From NCBI GenBank assembly GCA_910575605.1, contig CAJTEW010000015.1, forward strand, positions 1 to 64,000: a DNA stretch of 64,000 nucleotides, read 5' to 3'. The translations under genes were made by a program, and so were the position numbers. The stretch is from Lachnospiraceae bacterium (GTDB lineage Bacteria; Bacillota; Clostridia; Lachnospirales; Lachnospiraceae). This document shows, one piece after another, positions 25,025 to 33,945 of this stretch (position 1 is the first letter of the stretch; every line of letters begins with the position of its first letter). The notes below the pieces were generated by a model. The model was not told the DNA's origin. It saw only the letters and a list, made by a program, of their open reading frames with translations, and searched no databases.

Positions 25025-25963
25025 ATGCCTGAGTTAACATTTGGAGAGCAGGTCAAAGTGGTATTAAAACGTAAGGGGATGACGATTAAGGAGCTTGCAA
25101 AGCTTATTGAGGAGCAGACAGGAAAGAAGATGTCCAGACAGAATCTTACACAGAGGCTTTCGAGGGATAATTTCCAGGAACAGGATATGCGTATGATAGC
25201 GGGGATACTGGAGTGTCCCCTTTACTTAAGTATTTTGGATGACAGAGAGCCGGTAATCCAGGCTGCCTATGAAGCATCCGGGAGAAAGCCTGTGAGAAAA
25301 AGAAACGCAGAAGTTTCGGATGTCCCCTTTAAGGAGAGGCAAGAGCCAAGGGAAAGGGATATTACCATTGGGGAGCTTTTAGACATCCATGAAGGACTGG
25401 AGGCGATAGAGAGGGAGAGCAAAAGCCCGGATGAGGCAGAGAATCCCTATTCTGTCCAGGAGCTTCTTGATGAGGTTGAAGCGTTAGAGGCAGAGGCAAA
25501 AGAGAGCCGGAGAATATCTATATCTCAGGATGGGGAGAAACCTCAGGGATGGAAAGCGTATCTCCACAGAAATAAAAGGTATGATGATTCTGATGTTGAG
25601 GACGAAGATGAATTTGAGGAATACGAAGGGGACTTTGAGGATTTTGACGAAGATGATGTAGAAGAAGCCATGGAAATCTATGGTGAGGACTATGGGACGG
25701 ATGAGGATTTGTATATAGCAGGGGAAACAGCGCTTCTTGATGAGGAAGAGGATACAGTAAATGGAGATGTGAACCCGTATACAGGAAGGGAATATAAGAC
25801 AAACAGTGTGCGCATGCATCCAGACAGGATTGGGTATGTACAGGTGTATGACCGGGCAGATCACAGATGGACTGATATGACGGAGTGGGCGTTTCTTGGA
25901 TATCAGGAGCGAAAGAAAGCGCTTCTTGGCAATGACTATGTTCCGCCTATTTATTTAGACTAG
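25025..25963 (+). CDS. HTH-domain protein with a highly acidic C-terminal half
   Basis: 312 aa. Residues 1-80 look like an XRE-type helix-turn-helix (FGEQVKVVLKRKGMTIKELAKLI, then MSRQNLTQRLSRDNF). The middle is a charged linker, and about residues 195-245 are almost continuous Asp/Glu. A conserved-looking tail (ENPYSV, VQVYDRADHRWTDMTEWAF, YVPPIYLD) ends the protein. AGGAGG precedes the ATG. I do not recognise a named family. The acidic tract could mimic DNA or bind a basic partner. It is 17 bp upstream of the dGTPase gene and probably co-transcribed. Confidence 0.7.
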   Translation: MPELTFGEQVKVVLKRKGMTIKELAKLIEEQTGKKMSRQNLTQRLSRDNFQEQDMRMIAGILECPLYLSILDDREPVIQAAYEASGRKPVRKRNAEVSDVPFKERQEPRERDITIGELLDIHEGLEAIERESKSPDEAENPYSVQELLDEVEALEAEAKESRRISISQDGEKPQGWKAYLHRNKRYDDSDVEDEDEFEEYEGDFEDFDEDDVEEAMEIYGEDYGTDEDLYIAGETALLDEEEDTVNGDVNPYTGREYKTNSVRMHPDRIGYVQVYDRADHRWTDMTEWAFLGYQERKKALLGNDYVPPIYLD

Positions 25964-25980
25964 TTTAGGAGAAGATAAAA

Positions 25981-27399
25981 ATGAACTGGGAGCAGCTTTT
26001 ATCTACAAAAAGAAGCCGGGGTGTTTCAGGCAGATATGGAAAGAGCACGGACTTAAGAAGTGAATTTGAGAAGGATTATCACCGGATTATCGGAAGCGCC
26101 TCATTTAGGCGGCTTCAGGATAAGACCCAGGTATTTCCCCTTGATAAAAGTGATTTTATAAGGACGCGGCTGACCCATTCCCTGGAAGTTTCTTCTTTTG
26201 CGAAATCACTGGGGCAGAATATCGGAGAAAATATTCTGTATTATAAAAAGGATGCCAGTTTTACCCCACGCATGAAGGAGGACATATGCAGCATTCTTCA
26301 GTGTGCTGGGCTGATTCATGATATTGGCAATCCGCCCTTCGGACATTTTGGAGAAACCGCAATACGGGAGTGGTTTTTAAGGAATCTTCCGGTGCTGACG
26401 TATCATGGTACAGCCGTTAATAAAATACTGACGCCCCAGATGAGGGAGGACTTTTATCATTTTGAAGGAAATGCACAAGCGCTGAGGCTTGTAACAAAGC
26501 TGCATTTTCTTGTTGACGAGCAGGGAATGAACCTGACCTATGCACTGTTAAATACCATTATAAAATATCCGGTTTCATCTGTGCAGATTAATAAAAGCAG
26601 CGGGCACATTAAAGATAAAAAAATGGGTTATTATTATGCGGATGCCGATATTTTTAAAGATATTGTGAAAGAAACCGGGACGGAAGGTAAAAGGCATCCT
26701 CTTACGTATATTCTGGAGGCAGCAGATGACATTGCTTATAAAACAGCGGATATTGAGGATGCATTTATTAAGGGAATCATAAGTTTCTATAAATTGCTCG
26801 AGGAACTTCGGATGATAGAGGAAGATATGCCAGATGATTCCGGAGGGTTTAAACCGGCGGAAAAGCTTGTAGAGCTTTACGAGCGTGGGAAGCAAAAGCA
26901 GGTGGAGAATCCCGAGGAATATGCGGTGAAAAACTGGATTGTGCGGGTCCAGGGATTTTTGATTAATTGTGCTACATATGGTTTTACATCGAACTATAAG
27001 GAGATTATGGAGGGCAGGTGTAAGCATGATTTGTTCCACCATACATTTGCAGAAGAGCTTATGAACTTATTGGGAGATCTGGCATACCGGGAGGTGTTTA
27101 CAACGGATGCCATTTACCGCATGGAGGTGGCAGAAGCAGCTATGCTTGACTTTTTTATGGACAAGTTTGTGGCGGCGGTTGTTAAATACGACGATGAAGG
27201 GGAAAAGCTGGATTCCATAGGCAGCCGCATGATATCTTTTATTTCCAGTAACTATAAAAAAGCATATCATTACCATGCTGCCGGAAAAACAGAAGTTGAG
27301 AGGCTTTATCTTAGACTTCTTCTGGTGACAGACTATGTCTGCGGCATGACGGACAGCTATGCGAAAAGGCTGTATCAGGAATTAAAGGCGATTGTGTAA
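25981..27399 (+). CDS. dgt: Deoxyguanosinetriphosphate triphosphohydrolase
   Basis: 472 aa HD-domain enzyme. Motifs are FRRLQDKTQVFPL, RTRLTHSLEV (His66) and GLIHDIGNPPFGHFGE (His113-Asp114), which together form the metal site of dGTPases. It hydrolyses dGTP to deoxyguanosine and triphosphate and so adjusts dNTP pools; some family members limit phage replication. It forms a probable operon with the acidic HTH protein. Confidence 0.93.
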   Translation: MNWEQLLSTKRSRGVSGRYGKSTDLRSEFEKDYHRIIGSASFRRLQDKTQVFPLDKSDFIRTRLTHSLEVSSFAKSLGQNIGENILYYKKDASFTPRMKEDICSILQCAGLIHDIGNPPFGHFGETAIREWFLRNLPVLTYHGTAVNKILTPQMREDFYHFEGNAQALRLVTKLHFLVDEQGMNLTYALLNTIIKYPVSSVQINKSSGHIKDKKMGYYYADADIFKDIVKETGTEGKRHPLTYILEAADDIAYKTADIEDAFIKGIISFYKLLEELRMIEEDMPDDSGGFKPAEKLVELYERGKQKQVENPEEYAVKNWIVRVQGFLINCATYGFTSNYKEIMEGRCKHDLFHHTFAEELMNLLGDLAYREVFTTDAIYRMEVAEAAMLDFFMDKFVAAVVKYDDEGEKLDSIGSRMISFISSNYKKAYHYHAAGKTEVERLYLRLLLVTDYVCGMTDSYAKRLYQELKAIV

Positions 27400-27457
27400 T
27401 TTTTCTGTAGGAAGCGGAATAGATTGTGATAAATGATATCAAGTTGGATGTGAGGCG

Positions 27458-28429
27458 TTGAAGCAGTTTATTCGTTATTTATACGAGTACGGACAGGGAA
27501 AAAGGATACGCAATGTTGGATTTGTAAAGACAGAGCAGGATAACAGGGAAAGTACGATACATATCCACGGGAAGGGTCTAAGGCTTTCCCGGGGCGACAG
27601 CCTGAAGGTGTACCTGATATTTGAAGTAAACGGGCAGATTTTCGGGGCTATGCAGGGTGAGATTGCCTATATGGGGCCGTCTATTAACTATCGGCTGAAT
27701 TACACGAAAGAGGATATGGGGACGGTTGAAAATTATGATAACATATGCGGAATTCTTTTGGAGAACAAAGATGCCAGGAAATTTGCGGCATTGTGGGAGG
27801 AGACTCCTGTGGATGTGGAGAATATGCGGCCTTTTGTGAATAGAGGGGAAGGGCGCGGGGAAGTAGAAAAAAGAGAATCTGCCGGGGCAATCCCAGACAC
27901 TGCTGTACATGATGAAGAAAATGTGGAGGAAGAAGAGATTTTAATGGAAAATGCAGAAGTGGAGGCTGTGCCGGAGAAGGATGTATTAGAAGTGGCAGAC
28001 ACGAATAAGGAGGAGCTGTTAGAACCAGTTTCAGACAGAATCACCACAGAATCGGCAGAACCAGACATGGACGTACAGGGCCAGGAGGAAAACGGGAGCA
28101 GTATTTCGCTTATAAAGGTAACAAAAATTAAGAGAAATGAGATAGCCAGGCTGCCGCGGTGTGAGTGGAGGCTTGCAAATAATAATTTTCTTCTTCATGG
28201 ATACAATAATTACCGGTATCTGGCACTGCTTGATGATGGAAGTGCTTTAAGGCTTGGTGTTCCGGGTATTTATCATGAGAAAGAGGCGAGAGCGGCGGCG
28301 GGGCTTGGATTTCCGGAGTTTATCGGTGCGGACGAGACGGTGCTGGCAGATTCGGATGAGTGTGCGGATGAGCCGAGGTTTGGTTTCTGGTGCCGCCAGG
28401 TGAGGCGTCCGGTAAGAGGTCAGGCTTAA
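27458..28429 (+). CDS. Hypothetical protein, DUF6128-like
   Basis: 323 aa. The only usable start is TTG 27458, preceded by GTGAGG; an in-frame stop lies 24 bp upstream. Residues 1-120 form a beta-rich domain (GLRLSRGDSLKVYLIFEVNGQ). The middle is an acidic low-complexity linker, and the C-terminal 90 residues hold EWRLANNNFLLHGYNNYRYL to GFWCRQV. This pattern recalls a Lachnospiraceae-restricted family (DUF6128, from memory). No enzymatic motif or signal peptide is seen. It is followed by tadA after 22 bp. Confidence 0.7.
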   Translation: MKQFIRYLYEYGQGKRIRNVGFVKTEQDNRESTIHIHGKGLRLSRGDSLKVYLIFEVNGQIFGAMQGEIAYMGPSINYRLNYTKEDMGTVENYDNICGILLENKDARKFAALWEETPVDVENMRPFVNRGEGRGEVEKRESAGAIPDTAVHDEENVEEEEILMENAEVEAVPEKDVLEVADTNKEELLEPVSDRITTESAEPDMDVQGQEENGSSISLIKVTKIKRNEIARLPRCEWRLANNNFLLHGYNNYRYLALLDDGSALRLGVPGIYHEKEARAAAGLGFPEFIGADETVLADSDECADEPRFGFWCRQVRRPVRGQA

Positions 28430-28451
28430 GCTGCAAAAGTGGAGTGGAAAT

Positions 28452-28928
28452 ATGTTAAATACAGATGAAAAATATATGCGGGAGGCGCTGAAGCAGGCAA
28501 AAAAAGCATATGCTATCGGTGAAGTTCCTATTGGCTGCATCATTGTCTGTCAGGACAAAATTATTGGGCGGGGATATAACCGCAGGACGATTGATAAGAA
28601 TACTCTTGCCCATGCAGAGCTCCTTGCAATAAAGAAAGCAAGTAAAAAAATGAACGACTGGCGGCTTGAGGGGTGCACCATGTATGTGACACTAGAGCCT
28701 TGCCAGATGTGTGCAGGAGCCATAGTGCAGTCCCGGATGTCAAGAGTGGTTGTAGGGTGTATGAATCCGAAGGCGGGATGTGCTGGGTCGATTTTGAATC
28801 TACTGCAGATGGAAGAGTTTAATCATCAGGCAGAGCTTACAACTGGTGTTCTTGAAGAAGAATGCAGCCAGATGATGAAGAATTTTTTTAAGGAGCTCAG
28901 AGAAAAGAAGAAACAGGGGACAGGGTAA
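28452..28928 (+). CDS. tadA: tRNA-specific adenosine deaminase
   Basis: 158 aa. The zinc site is complete: His54 and Glu56 in HAELLAI, and Cys84 and Cys87 in LEPCQMCAGAIVQSR. It converts A34 to inosine in tRNA-Arg(ACG). The last residues and stop codon (28926-28928) are encoded inside a palindromic repeat that starts at 28914, giving an unusual KKKQGTG tail. The catalytic core is unaffected. Confidence 0.95.
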   Translation: MLNTDEKYMREALKQAKKAYAIGEVPIGCIIVCQDKIIGRGYNRRTIDKNTLAHAELLAIKKASKKMNDWRLEGCTMYVTLEPCQMCAGAIVQSRMSRVVVGCMNPKAGCAGSILNLLQMEEFNHQAELTTGVLEEECSQMMKNFFKELREKKKQGTG

Positions 28929-28995
28929 AGGGCAATTGGGGACGTAGTATTTTTAAAAATACTACGTCCCCAATTGCCCTTTACCCTGTCCCCTG
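28914..28995. repeat. 41-bp perfect palindrome of the GGGGAC family
   Basis: Arms 28914-28954 and 28955-28995 are exact reverse complements with no spacer, built from nested GGGGACAGGG and GGGGACGTAG units. The copy overlaps the end of tadA and lies just before the stop of the minus-strand GntR-lyase gene, so it can act as a terminator for both. Confidence 0.9.
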
Positions 28996-29018
28996 AAGCC
29001 TTCAGCTTCCGGCTGTGC

Positions 29019-30743
29019 TTAGTCTATAAGGGCGGCGGTCTGTTCGTTCCTGAATTGTTCTGCCAGCTGCAGGGAATTTGTGATTTTATTTAGCTGTTCG
29101 CTGCTTCTGTCAGCGGCCATGCGCAGGGATAACAACATCTTGCGGCAGTGATTCGGCGCGGGTGATCCCTCGCTTTTTTTGTTTTTGACGGAGATGCGGG
29201 CGGACTGCAAAGATGCCCATTCAGCTTCTGTAAGTGAGGTGGGATGTCCCATATGGTTTTTGCTTATGGTGTTAAGCTGGCTTAAAGTAATCTGCCCGAC
29301 ACCTTCTTTTTCTTTTACTGTGGACGCTATAATATTGTGGGCGGTCCGGAAGGAAATATGATCTTTTTGAACTAAAAAGTCAGCAATATCTGTCAGCACA
29401 GAATTATTGATATCGGCCATATGTTCCATTCTTTCGTGATGGAAGGTGATGTCCCGCAGCGTGCCAATCGTTAGCTCCAGCATCCCTGTAAGCTGTTCCA
29501 CAGCATTCCAAAATGGGGGCATGCATTCAAATAAATCCCGGCAGTGCTCATAGCCGGTTCCCTTAAGACACATAATAATATCCAAATATGCACTGGTAAG
29601 GTGAGAGGATTTGCTTTTAATATGTTCAATAGAGAGAGCATTTTTTTTCTGGGGCATAATACTACTGCAGCAGGAAAAGGAATCGGAAAAGCTGACATAA
29701 TCGAATTCTGCTGTGGACCACAGGTATAAATCCTGGGAAAAACGTGCAAGTGTGGAGCCCAAGGTGGAGAAATCTGCGGACAGCTCCAACAGATAATCCC
29801 TTGCGGCAACGGCATCCAGTGTATTTGTGATAATGCCGTCGAATCCTAAAAGCTGTGCAGTATATTTCCGGTTTATAGGAAAAGAGGTACCAGCCATTGC
29901 ACAGGCTCCCAGAGGGGAAAGGTTCAGAGTACGGTATGCAGACAGCAGCCTTTCCAAATCACGGATTAAGGCTTCTGTAACTGCCAGGAAGTAATGGTCA
30001 AGAGTAATTGGCTGGGCAGGCATGCTGTGTGTATATCCGGTAATGATATATTCCTGATTTTCTTCTGCAAGAATTAAGAGGCGCCTGACTAAGACTATTA
30101 GGCGGTCATAAATTATGAGAAGGCTGTCGCGTATGCTCATTCTTATGACTGTAGGAGTCATGTCATTGCGGCTTCTTGCAATATATATTTTCCCGGCCAG
30201 TTCAATACCCAAATGGGAAATAAGGTACTGCTCAAAATTCAGGCAGTAGTCCTCATTTAAAGGGTTTGAGCCAATTACCTGGGGGTGCATGTTGCGCAGA
30301 GGAAGAATAAAATTCAGCAGTTTTTTTCCGTCCTCGTGGCTGATGAGATTCTGTTCGCAAAGCATGAGTATATGACTGATGTGTGTCAGCAGGAGATTCT
30401 GGTAGGAACGGGCCATGTCATCCTGAAGAATAGGCATGTATATATAGCGGCATACGGAATCGCTGGGCTGTGTTGACAGCCTGTTTCTTGCATAAGCCGG
30501 CTGCGTTACGTAGGTACCGGAACCTTGTCTGCGTACAAGGAGGCCGCCTTCCACCATGCTGTTTACTGCCTGGCGGACGGTGGTGCGGCTTACGCCGAAA
30601 TACTTACATAGTTCTGTTTCAGTAGGAAGCTTTTGTCCGGAATCCCATTCCCCAGATTCAATTTTGGTCCGGATATAAGTTTCTACTTGATAATACAAGG
30701 AAATACCCTTTTGGTTTAAAGAATTACTATTCAAATGTGTCAC
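29019..30743 (-). CDS. GntR helix-turn-helix fused to an argininosuccinate-lyase-like domain
   Basis: 574 aa. Residues 10-80 are a GntR-type winged helix (GQKLPTETELCKYFGVSRTT, then GGLLVRRQGSGTYV). Residues about 105-560 are a complete fumarase/aspartase-superfamily lyase closest to ArgH: ARSRNDMTPT (190-199), GYTHSMPAQP (His239), SPLGACAMAGT and SSIMPQKKN (360-368), the flexible catalytic-serine loop. All three signature regions look intact, so the domain may be catalytic rather than a mere sensor. GTG 30743 is adjacent to GAGAGG; TTG at codon 4 is a better-spaced alternative. It is divergent from the TRAP-grd operon and is its probable regulator. I know of no described protein with this architecture. 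Confidence 0.85.
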   Translation of the reverse strand: MTHLNSNSLNQKGISLYYQVETYIRTKIESGEWDSGQKLPTETELCKYFGVSRTTVRQAVNSMVEGGLLVRRQGSGTYVTQPAYARNRLSTQPSDSVCRYIYMPILQDDMARSYQNLLLTHISHILMLCEQNLISHEDGKKLLNFILPLRNMHPQVIGSNPLNEDYCLNFEQYLISHLGIELAGKIYIARSRNDMTPTVIRMSIRDSLLIIYDRLIVLVRRLLILAEENQEYIITGYTHSMPAQPITLDHYFLAVTEALIRDLERLLSAYRTLNLSPLGACAMAGTSFPINRKYTAQLLGFDGIITNTLDAVAARDYLLELSADFSTLGSTLARFSQDLYLWSTAEFDYVSFSDSFSCCSSIMPQKKNALSIEHIKSKSSHLTSAYLDIIMCLKGTGYEHCRDLFECMPPFWNAVEQLTGMLELTIGTLRDITFHHERMEHMADINNSVLTDIADFLVQKDHISFRTAHNIIASTVKEKEGVGQITLSQLNTISKNHMGHPTSLTEAEWASLQSARISVKNKKSEGSPAPNHCRKMLLSLRMAADRSSEQLNKITNSLQLAEQFRNEQTAALID

Positions 30744-30772
30744 CTCTCAATGGCTTTTACAGCCTTTTGGAT

Positions 30773-30801
30773 ATTGTACCATTATTTGGATAATGTTTCA
30801 A
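30773..30801 (-). promoter_or_regulatory. Promoter of the GntR-lyase gene with internal palindrome
   Basis: Minus strand: TTGAAA (30801-30796), a 17-nt spacer and TACAAT (30778-30773). The spacer holds ATTAT-TTGG-ATAAT (30781-30794), and TTTGGATA occurs as a direct repeat at 30766-30773 and 30785-30792, 19 bp apart. These are candidate autoregulatory sites. Confidence 0.6.
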
Positions 30802-30969
30802 GCAAGTGGAATGAATAGAAGGTTAAGACATATTGTAAAAGATATGTATTTTGTTTTTGAACGTAAGTATTATATTTGTTAAAAACAGAGAAATATAAAG
30901 AAAAATGTGAGAAAAACAGGATATAATATGTAAATATTGATAAAATTATGTAGTTTAATCAATGAAGGA
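30802..30969. other. AT-rich spacer between divergent promoters
   Basis: The middle of the 317-bp gap between the GntR-lyase gene and dctQ. It is strongly AT-rich, with no coding potential and no further palindrome that I can support; the flanking bases hold the two promoters. Confidence 0.5.
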
Positions 30970-30998
30970 TTGACAATAATTGTATGTAGATATACAAT
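30970..30998 (+). promoter_or_regulatory. Promoter and overlapping operator of the TRAP-grd operon
   Basis: TTGACA (30970-30975), a 17-nt spacer and TACAAT (30993-30998). A perfect 7-bp inverted repeat ATTGTAT-N6-ATACAAT (30979-30998) covers the spacer and the whole -10 box. Its size and symmetry suit a GntR-family dimer, so the divergent GntR-lyase protein is the likely repressor. Confidence 0.75.
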
Positions 30999-31060
30999 AA
31001 AGATATTATAGAAAATACCAATAATGGTATTTAAAAAACAAATATGAAAGGAGGATAAGT

Positions 31061-31585
31061 ATGAAAAAAGTTGGAGCACTTCTTGTTAAAGTACAATATG
31101 GTGTGTCTGTTGTGGCTGCCCTCGCGCTGCTGGTTATGATTGGCTATGAAGTATTTGCTCGTTATGTTTTAAGGTCTTCACTTATGGGAATAGAAGAACT
31201 GATGCTGTTTCCTATCATATGGCTCTATATGCTGGGCGGAGCAAATGCGTCTTATGAAAAGAGTCATATTGAATGTGGCATTTTAACACTATATGTCAAA
31301 AAAGAGAAATCACAGAAAATATTTGAGGCTGTCAAGCGCACATTGTGTGTGATCATCCTTACCTGGCTTTGTTATTGGGGATTTTTCTTTTATTCCTATT
31401 CCCTTAAAACCTGGAAGCTGGCAGATATCACCTTTGCACCTTTGTTTTTTGCCAATGTTGCTCTTACGGTAGGGTTTGTCCTGATGCTTATTTATGCAGT
31501 GCGTGATGTCATTGCAGCATATGGAAATCTATTCAAAGTTTTAAAAAGTAAAGGCAAATCTAAGGAAAGGAGTGAAGAAAAATGA
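31061..31585 (+). CDS. dctQ: TRAP transporter small permease (DctQ)
   Basis: 174 aa with four predicted membrane helices. DctQ motifs are visible: ARYVLRSSLMGIEELMLFP and GGANASYEKSHIE. It forms the membrane unit with DctM for sodium-driven uptake of an anionic substrate. AAAGGAGG precedes the ATG. It is the first gene of a six-gene operon and overlaps dctM by 4 bp. Confidence 0.92.
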   Translation: MKKVGALLVKVQYGVSVVAALALLVMIGYEVFARYVLRSSLMGIEELMLFPIIWLYMLGGANASYEKSHIECGILTLYVKKEKSQKIFEAVKRTLCVIILTWLCYWGFFFYSYSLKTWKLADITFAPLFFANVALTVGFVLMLIYAVRDVIAAYGNLFKVLKSKGKSKERSEEK

Positions 31586-32892
31586 GCTCATTAACACTAA
31601 TACTTATTGACGTTATACTACTGGTTATTCTGCTGATGCTTAGTGTTCCGCTGCCAGTCTGCTTTGGAGGGGCGCTGCTTTTTTTAAGCCTTTTTGGAGA
31701 TGTTTCCATGAAAACAATGATGGTCTGGGTTTTTTCCCAGTCCACAGGAACTGTACTTCTGGCCAGTCCTTTGTTCATTTTGGCGGGGACCTATATGGGT
31801 GGAAGCGGAATCGCAAAATATCTGCTGGACTGTGTAGATGCTTTTGTCGGGCATATTAAAGCAGGTCTCGGGGTTGTGGCAGTTTTGGTATGCGCAATTA
31901 TGGGAGCCATATCAGGAAGCGGATTTACAGGTGTAGCGGCAACGGGGCCGATAATGATTCCGCGTATGGAGGAGCAGGGCTATCCGAGAGGCTACGCCAC
32001 AGCGCTTGTCACAGTTTCGTCGGTTCTCGGGCTTTTGATACCTCCGAGTGTGGTAATGATTATGTTTGGATGGGTGACAGAGTGTTCCATTCTGGCCTGC
32101 TTTTTATCTACGCTTGGACCAGGGCTTATTATTACCCTGCTGTTCTGCATTATCCACGTTGTATGGAGCCGTAAATTTGATTTAAAGGTGGCGGAAAAGA
32201 AGCCTTTCAATGAATACATGTCTTATGCCGGAAAGAAGACTTTTAAGGCTACGCCGGCGCTGGTTATGCCTCTGATTATTCTCGGAGGTATTTATGGAGG
32301 CATATTTACACCTACTGAGGCGGCCGCAATTGCAGCGATTTATTCTATACCTATTGGAATCTGGGTATATAAGGCCTGTACCCTTAAGGGCTTTTTAGAA
32401 ATGACAAAGGAAGCAACCAGTACGGTTGGCTCAATCATGGTTATGATTGTATGCTGCCTGATGCTGAGCCGCGTATTTACAGTGTACCGTGTACCAGAGA
32501 TGGTTCTGGAGCTTTTAATGGGAATTACTTCCAATAAATATATTTTGCTGTTTATTGTTGATATTTTCTTGTTTATTGTAGGAATGATTGTAAATGATAC
32601 GACAGGTGTGTTAATCTGTGCGCCCCTCTTGATGCCGGTTATGACACAGCTGGGTGTAAGCCCGATTCATTTTGCGGCTATTATGGGTGTTAATCTGGCA
32701 ATGGGCGGAGTGACACCTCCGTATGCAAGTATTTTGTATCTTGGGATGAGAATTGGAAAAGCGGAATTCCATGAAATATTAAAGCCGACAATGGTATATC
32801 TGCTTTTAGGCTATGTACCTGTTGTATTTTTAGTAACATACTGGCCGGATCTGGCGCTGGCAATTCCAAGGCTGGCCGGGTTTGCGGTATAG
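31582..32892 (+). CDS. dctM: TRAP transporter large permease (DctM)
   Basis: 436 aa, about 12 membrane helices, full family length. Typical features are SVPLPVCFGGALL near the start, GSGFTGVAATGPIMIPRM, PPSVVMIMFGW, GGIFTPTEAAAIAAIY and GGVTPPYASILYLGMRIG. It is the transport subunit that couples sodium to substrate movement. It is translationally coupled to dctQ, and dctP follows 24 bp later. Confidence 0.95.
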   Translation: MSSLTLILIDVILLVILLMLSVPLPVCFGGALLFLSLFGDVSMKTMMVWVFSQSTGTVLLASPLFILAGTYMGGSGIAKYLLDCVDAFVGHIKAGLGVVAVLVCAIMGAISGSGFTGVAATGPIMIPRMEEQGYPRGYATALVTVSSVLGLLIPPSVVMIMFGWVTECSILACFLSTLGPGLIITLLFCIIHVVWSRKFDLKVAEKKPFNEYMSYAGKKTFKATPALVMPLIILGGIYGGIFTPTEAAAIAAIYSIPIGIWVYKACTLKGFLEMTKEATSTVGSIMVMIVCCLMLSRVFTVYRVPEMVLELLMGITSNKYILLFIVDIFLFIVGMIVNDTTGVLICAPLLMPVMTQLGVSPIHFAAIMGVNLAMGGVTPPYASILYLGMRIGKAEFHEILKPTMVYLLLGYVPVVFLVTYWPDLALAIPRLAGFAV

Positions 32893-32916
32893 AAGGATTT
32901 TGAAGGGAGAAAAATT

Positions 32917-33939
32917 ATGAAGTGTGTAAAAAGAATGATTTCAGCAGCTCTTATTACAGTGATGGTACTTGGTCTTGCTGCATGCAGCGGCAAGGGTGAG
33001 GCAGGTTCCGAGGAAAAAAGCTTTTCCTTAAAACTCAGTCATTATCGTGCAGAAGGTTCGCCGGCAGATGAGGATGCGAACACCTTTGCAAAGGAGGTGG
33101 CGGCAGCTGATGGTTCTCTTGAGGTGGTTGTGTATCCGGCAGCACAGCTTGGAGATTATACAACCGTACAGGAGCTGGTTAGTGTAGGGGATGTGGAGAT
33201 GCAGATGGCAACCTTAAGCTCGACGGTTGATAAATATCTCGGAATTACAAGCGCCCCGTATATATGCGCTACCTGGGATGAGGCGAAGGCTATTTTTAAC
33301 CGTGACAGTGAATTTACTGATACTGTAAGAAAACATCTGGAGGATCAGAACATTAAATTGTTATCGGTATACCCATTATATTTCGGCGGTGCAATTATGA
33401 ACAAGGAACCGAAAGAGCCGGCAAATCTGGACGTGCATGAAGGACACAAGGTTCGCTGCCAGACAATGAAGGGGGCAGAGCTGGTAACAAATATGCTCGG
33501 CTACAACGCAACTCCTATGGCGTTAAATGACTGTTTTACCGCACTTCAGACAGGAGTTATTGACGGCATGATAGGTTCTGGCGCAGAGGGCTATTATAGC
33601 AGTTACCGCGATGTTGCCACATATTATCTGCCTTATAATGACCATTTCGAGGTGTGGTATTTGTATATTAATCTTGACACCTGGAATGAGATGAGTGAAA
33701 AACAGCAGGAGGCGCTTCAGACAGCGGCGAATAAACTTGAGGATGAAAGATGGAAGGTTGCTCCTGAGCAGACAGCGGAATATGAGGAAAAGCTAAAGGA
33801 GTATGGCATTGAGATTATAGAGTTTACAGATGAGGAGCTTCAGAATTTTTATGACGAATGTCAGAAATCTGTGTGGCCGGAGCTTACCGAGCTATATGGG
33901 GAAGAAGCTGTAGAGTTGGTAAAAAGCTTAAAGGAGTAG
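32917..33939 (+). CDS. dctP: TRAP transporter substrate-binding lipoprotein (DctP)
   Basis: 340 aa with a lipoprotein signal (lipobox LAACSG). The DctP fold is clear: FSLKLSHYRAEGSPADEDA, VVVYPAAQLGD, and KVRCQTMKGAELVTNMLG with the conserved Arg that normally grips the substrate carboxylate, then QTGVIDGMIGSG. It selects the substrate, so it holds the key to what the downstream reductase acts on. Carboxylate ligands are expected; a betaine or N-substituted amino acid is one possibility. Confidence 0.93.
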   Translation: MKCVKRMISAALITVMVLGLAACSGKGEAGSEEKSFSLKLSHYRAEGSPADEDANTFAKEVAAADGSLEVVVYPAAQLGDYTTVQELVSVGDVEMQMATLSSTVDKYLGITSAPYICATWDEAKAIFNRDSEFTDTVRKHLEDQNIKLLSVYPLYFGGAIMNKEPKEPANLDVHEGHKVRCQTMKGAELVTNMLGYNATPMALNDCFTALQTGVIDGMIGSGAEGYYSSYRDVATYYLPYNDHFEVWYLYINLDTWNEMSEKQQEALQTAANKLEDERWKVAPEQTAEYEEKLKEYGIEIIEFTDEELQNFYDECQKSVWPELTELYGEEAVELVKSLKE

Positions 33940-33945
33940 GAAAGA

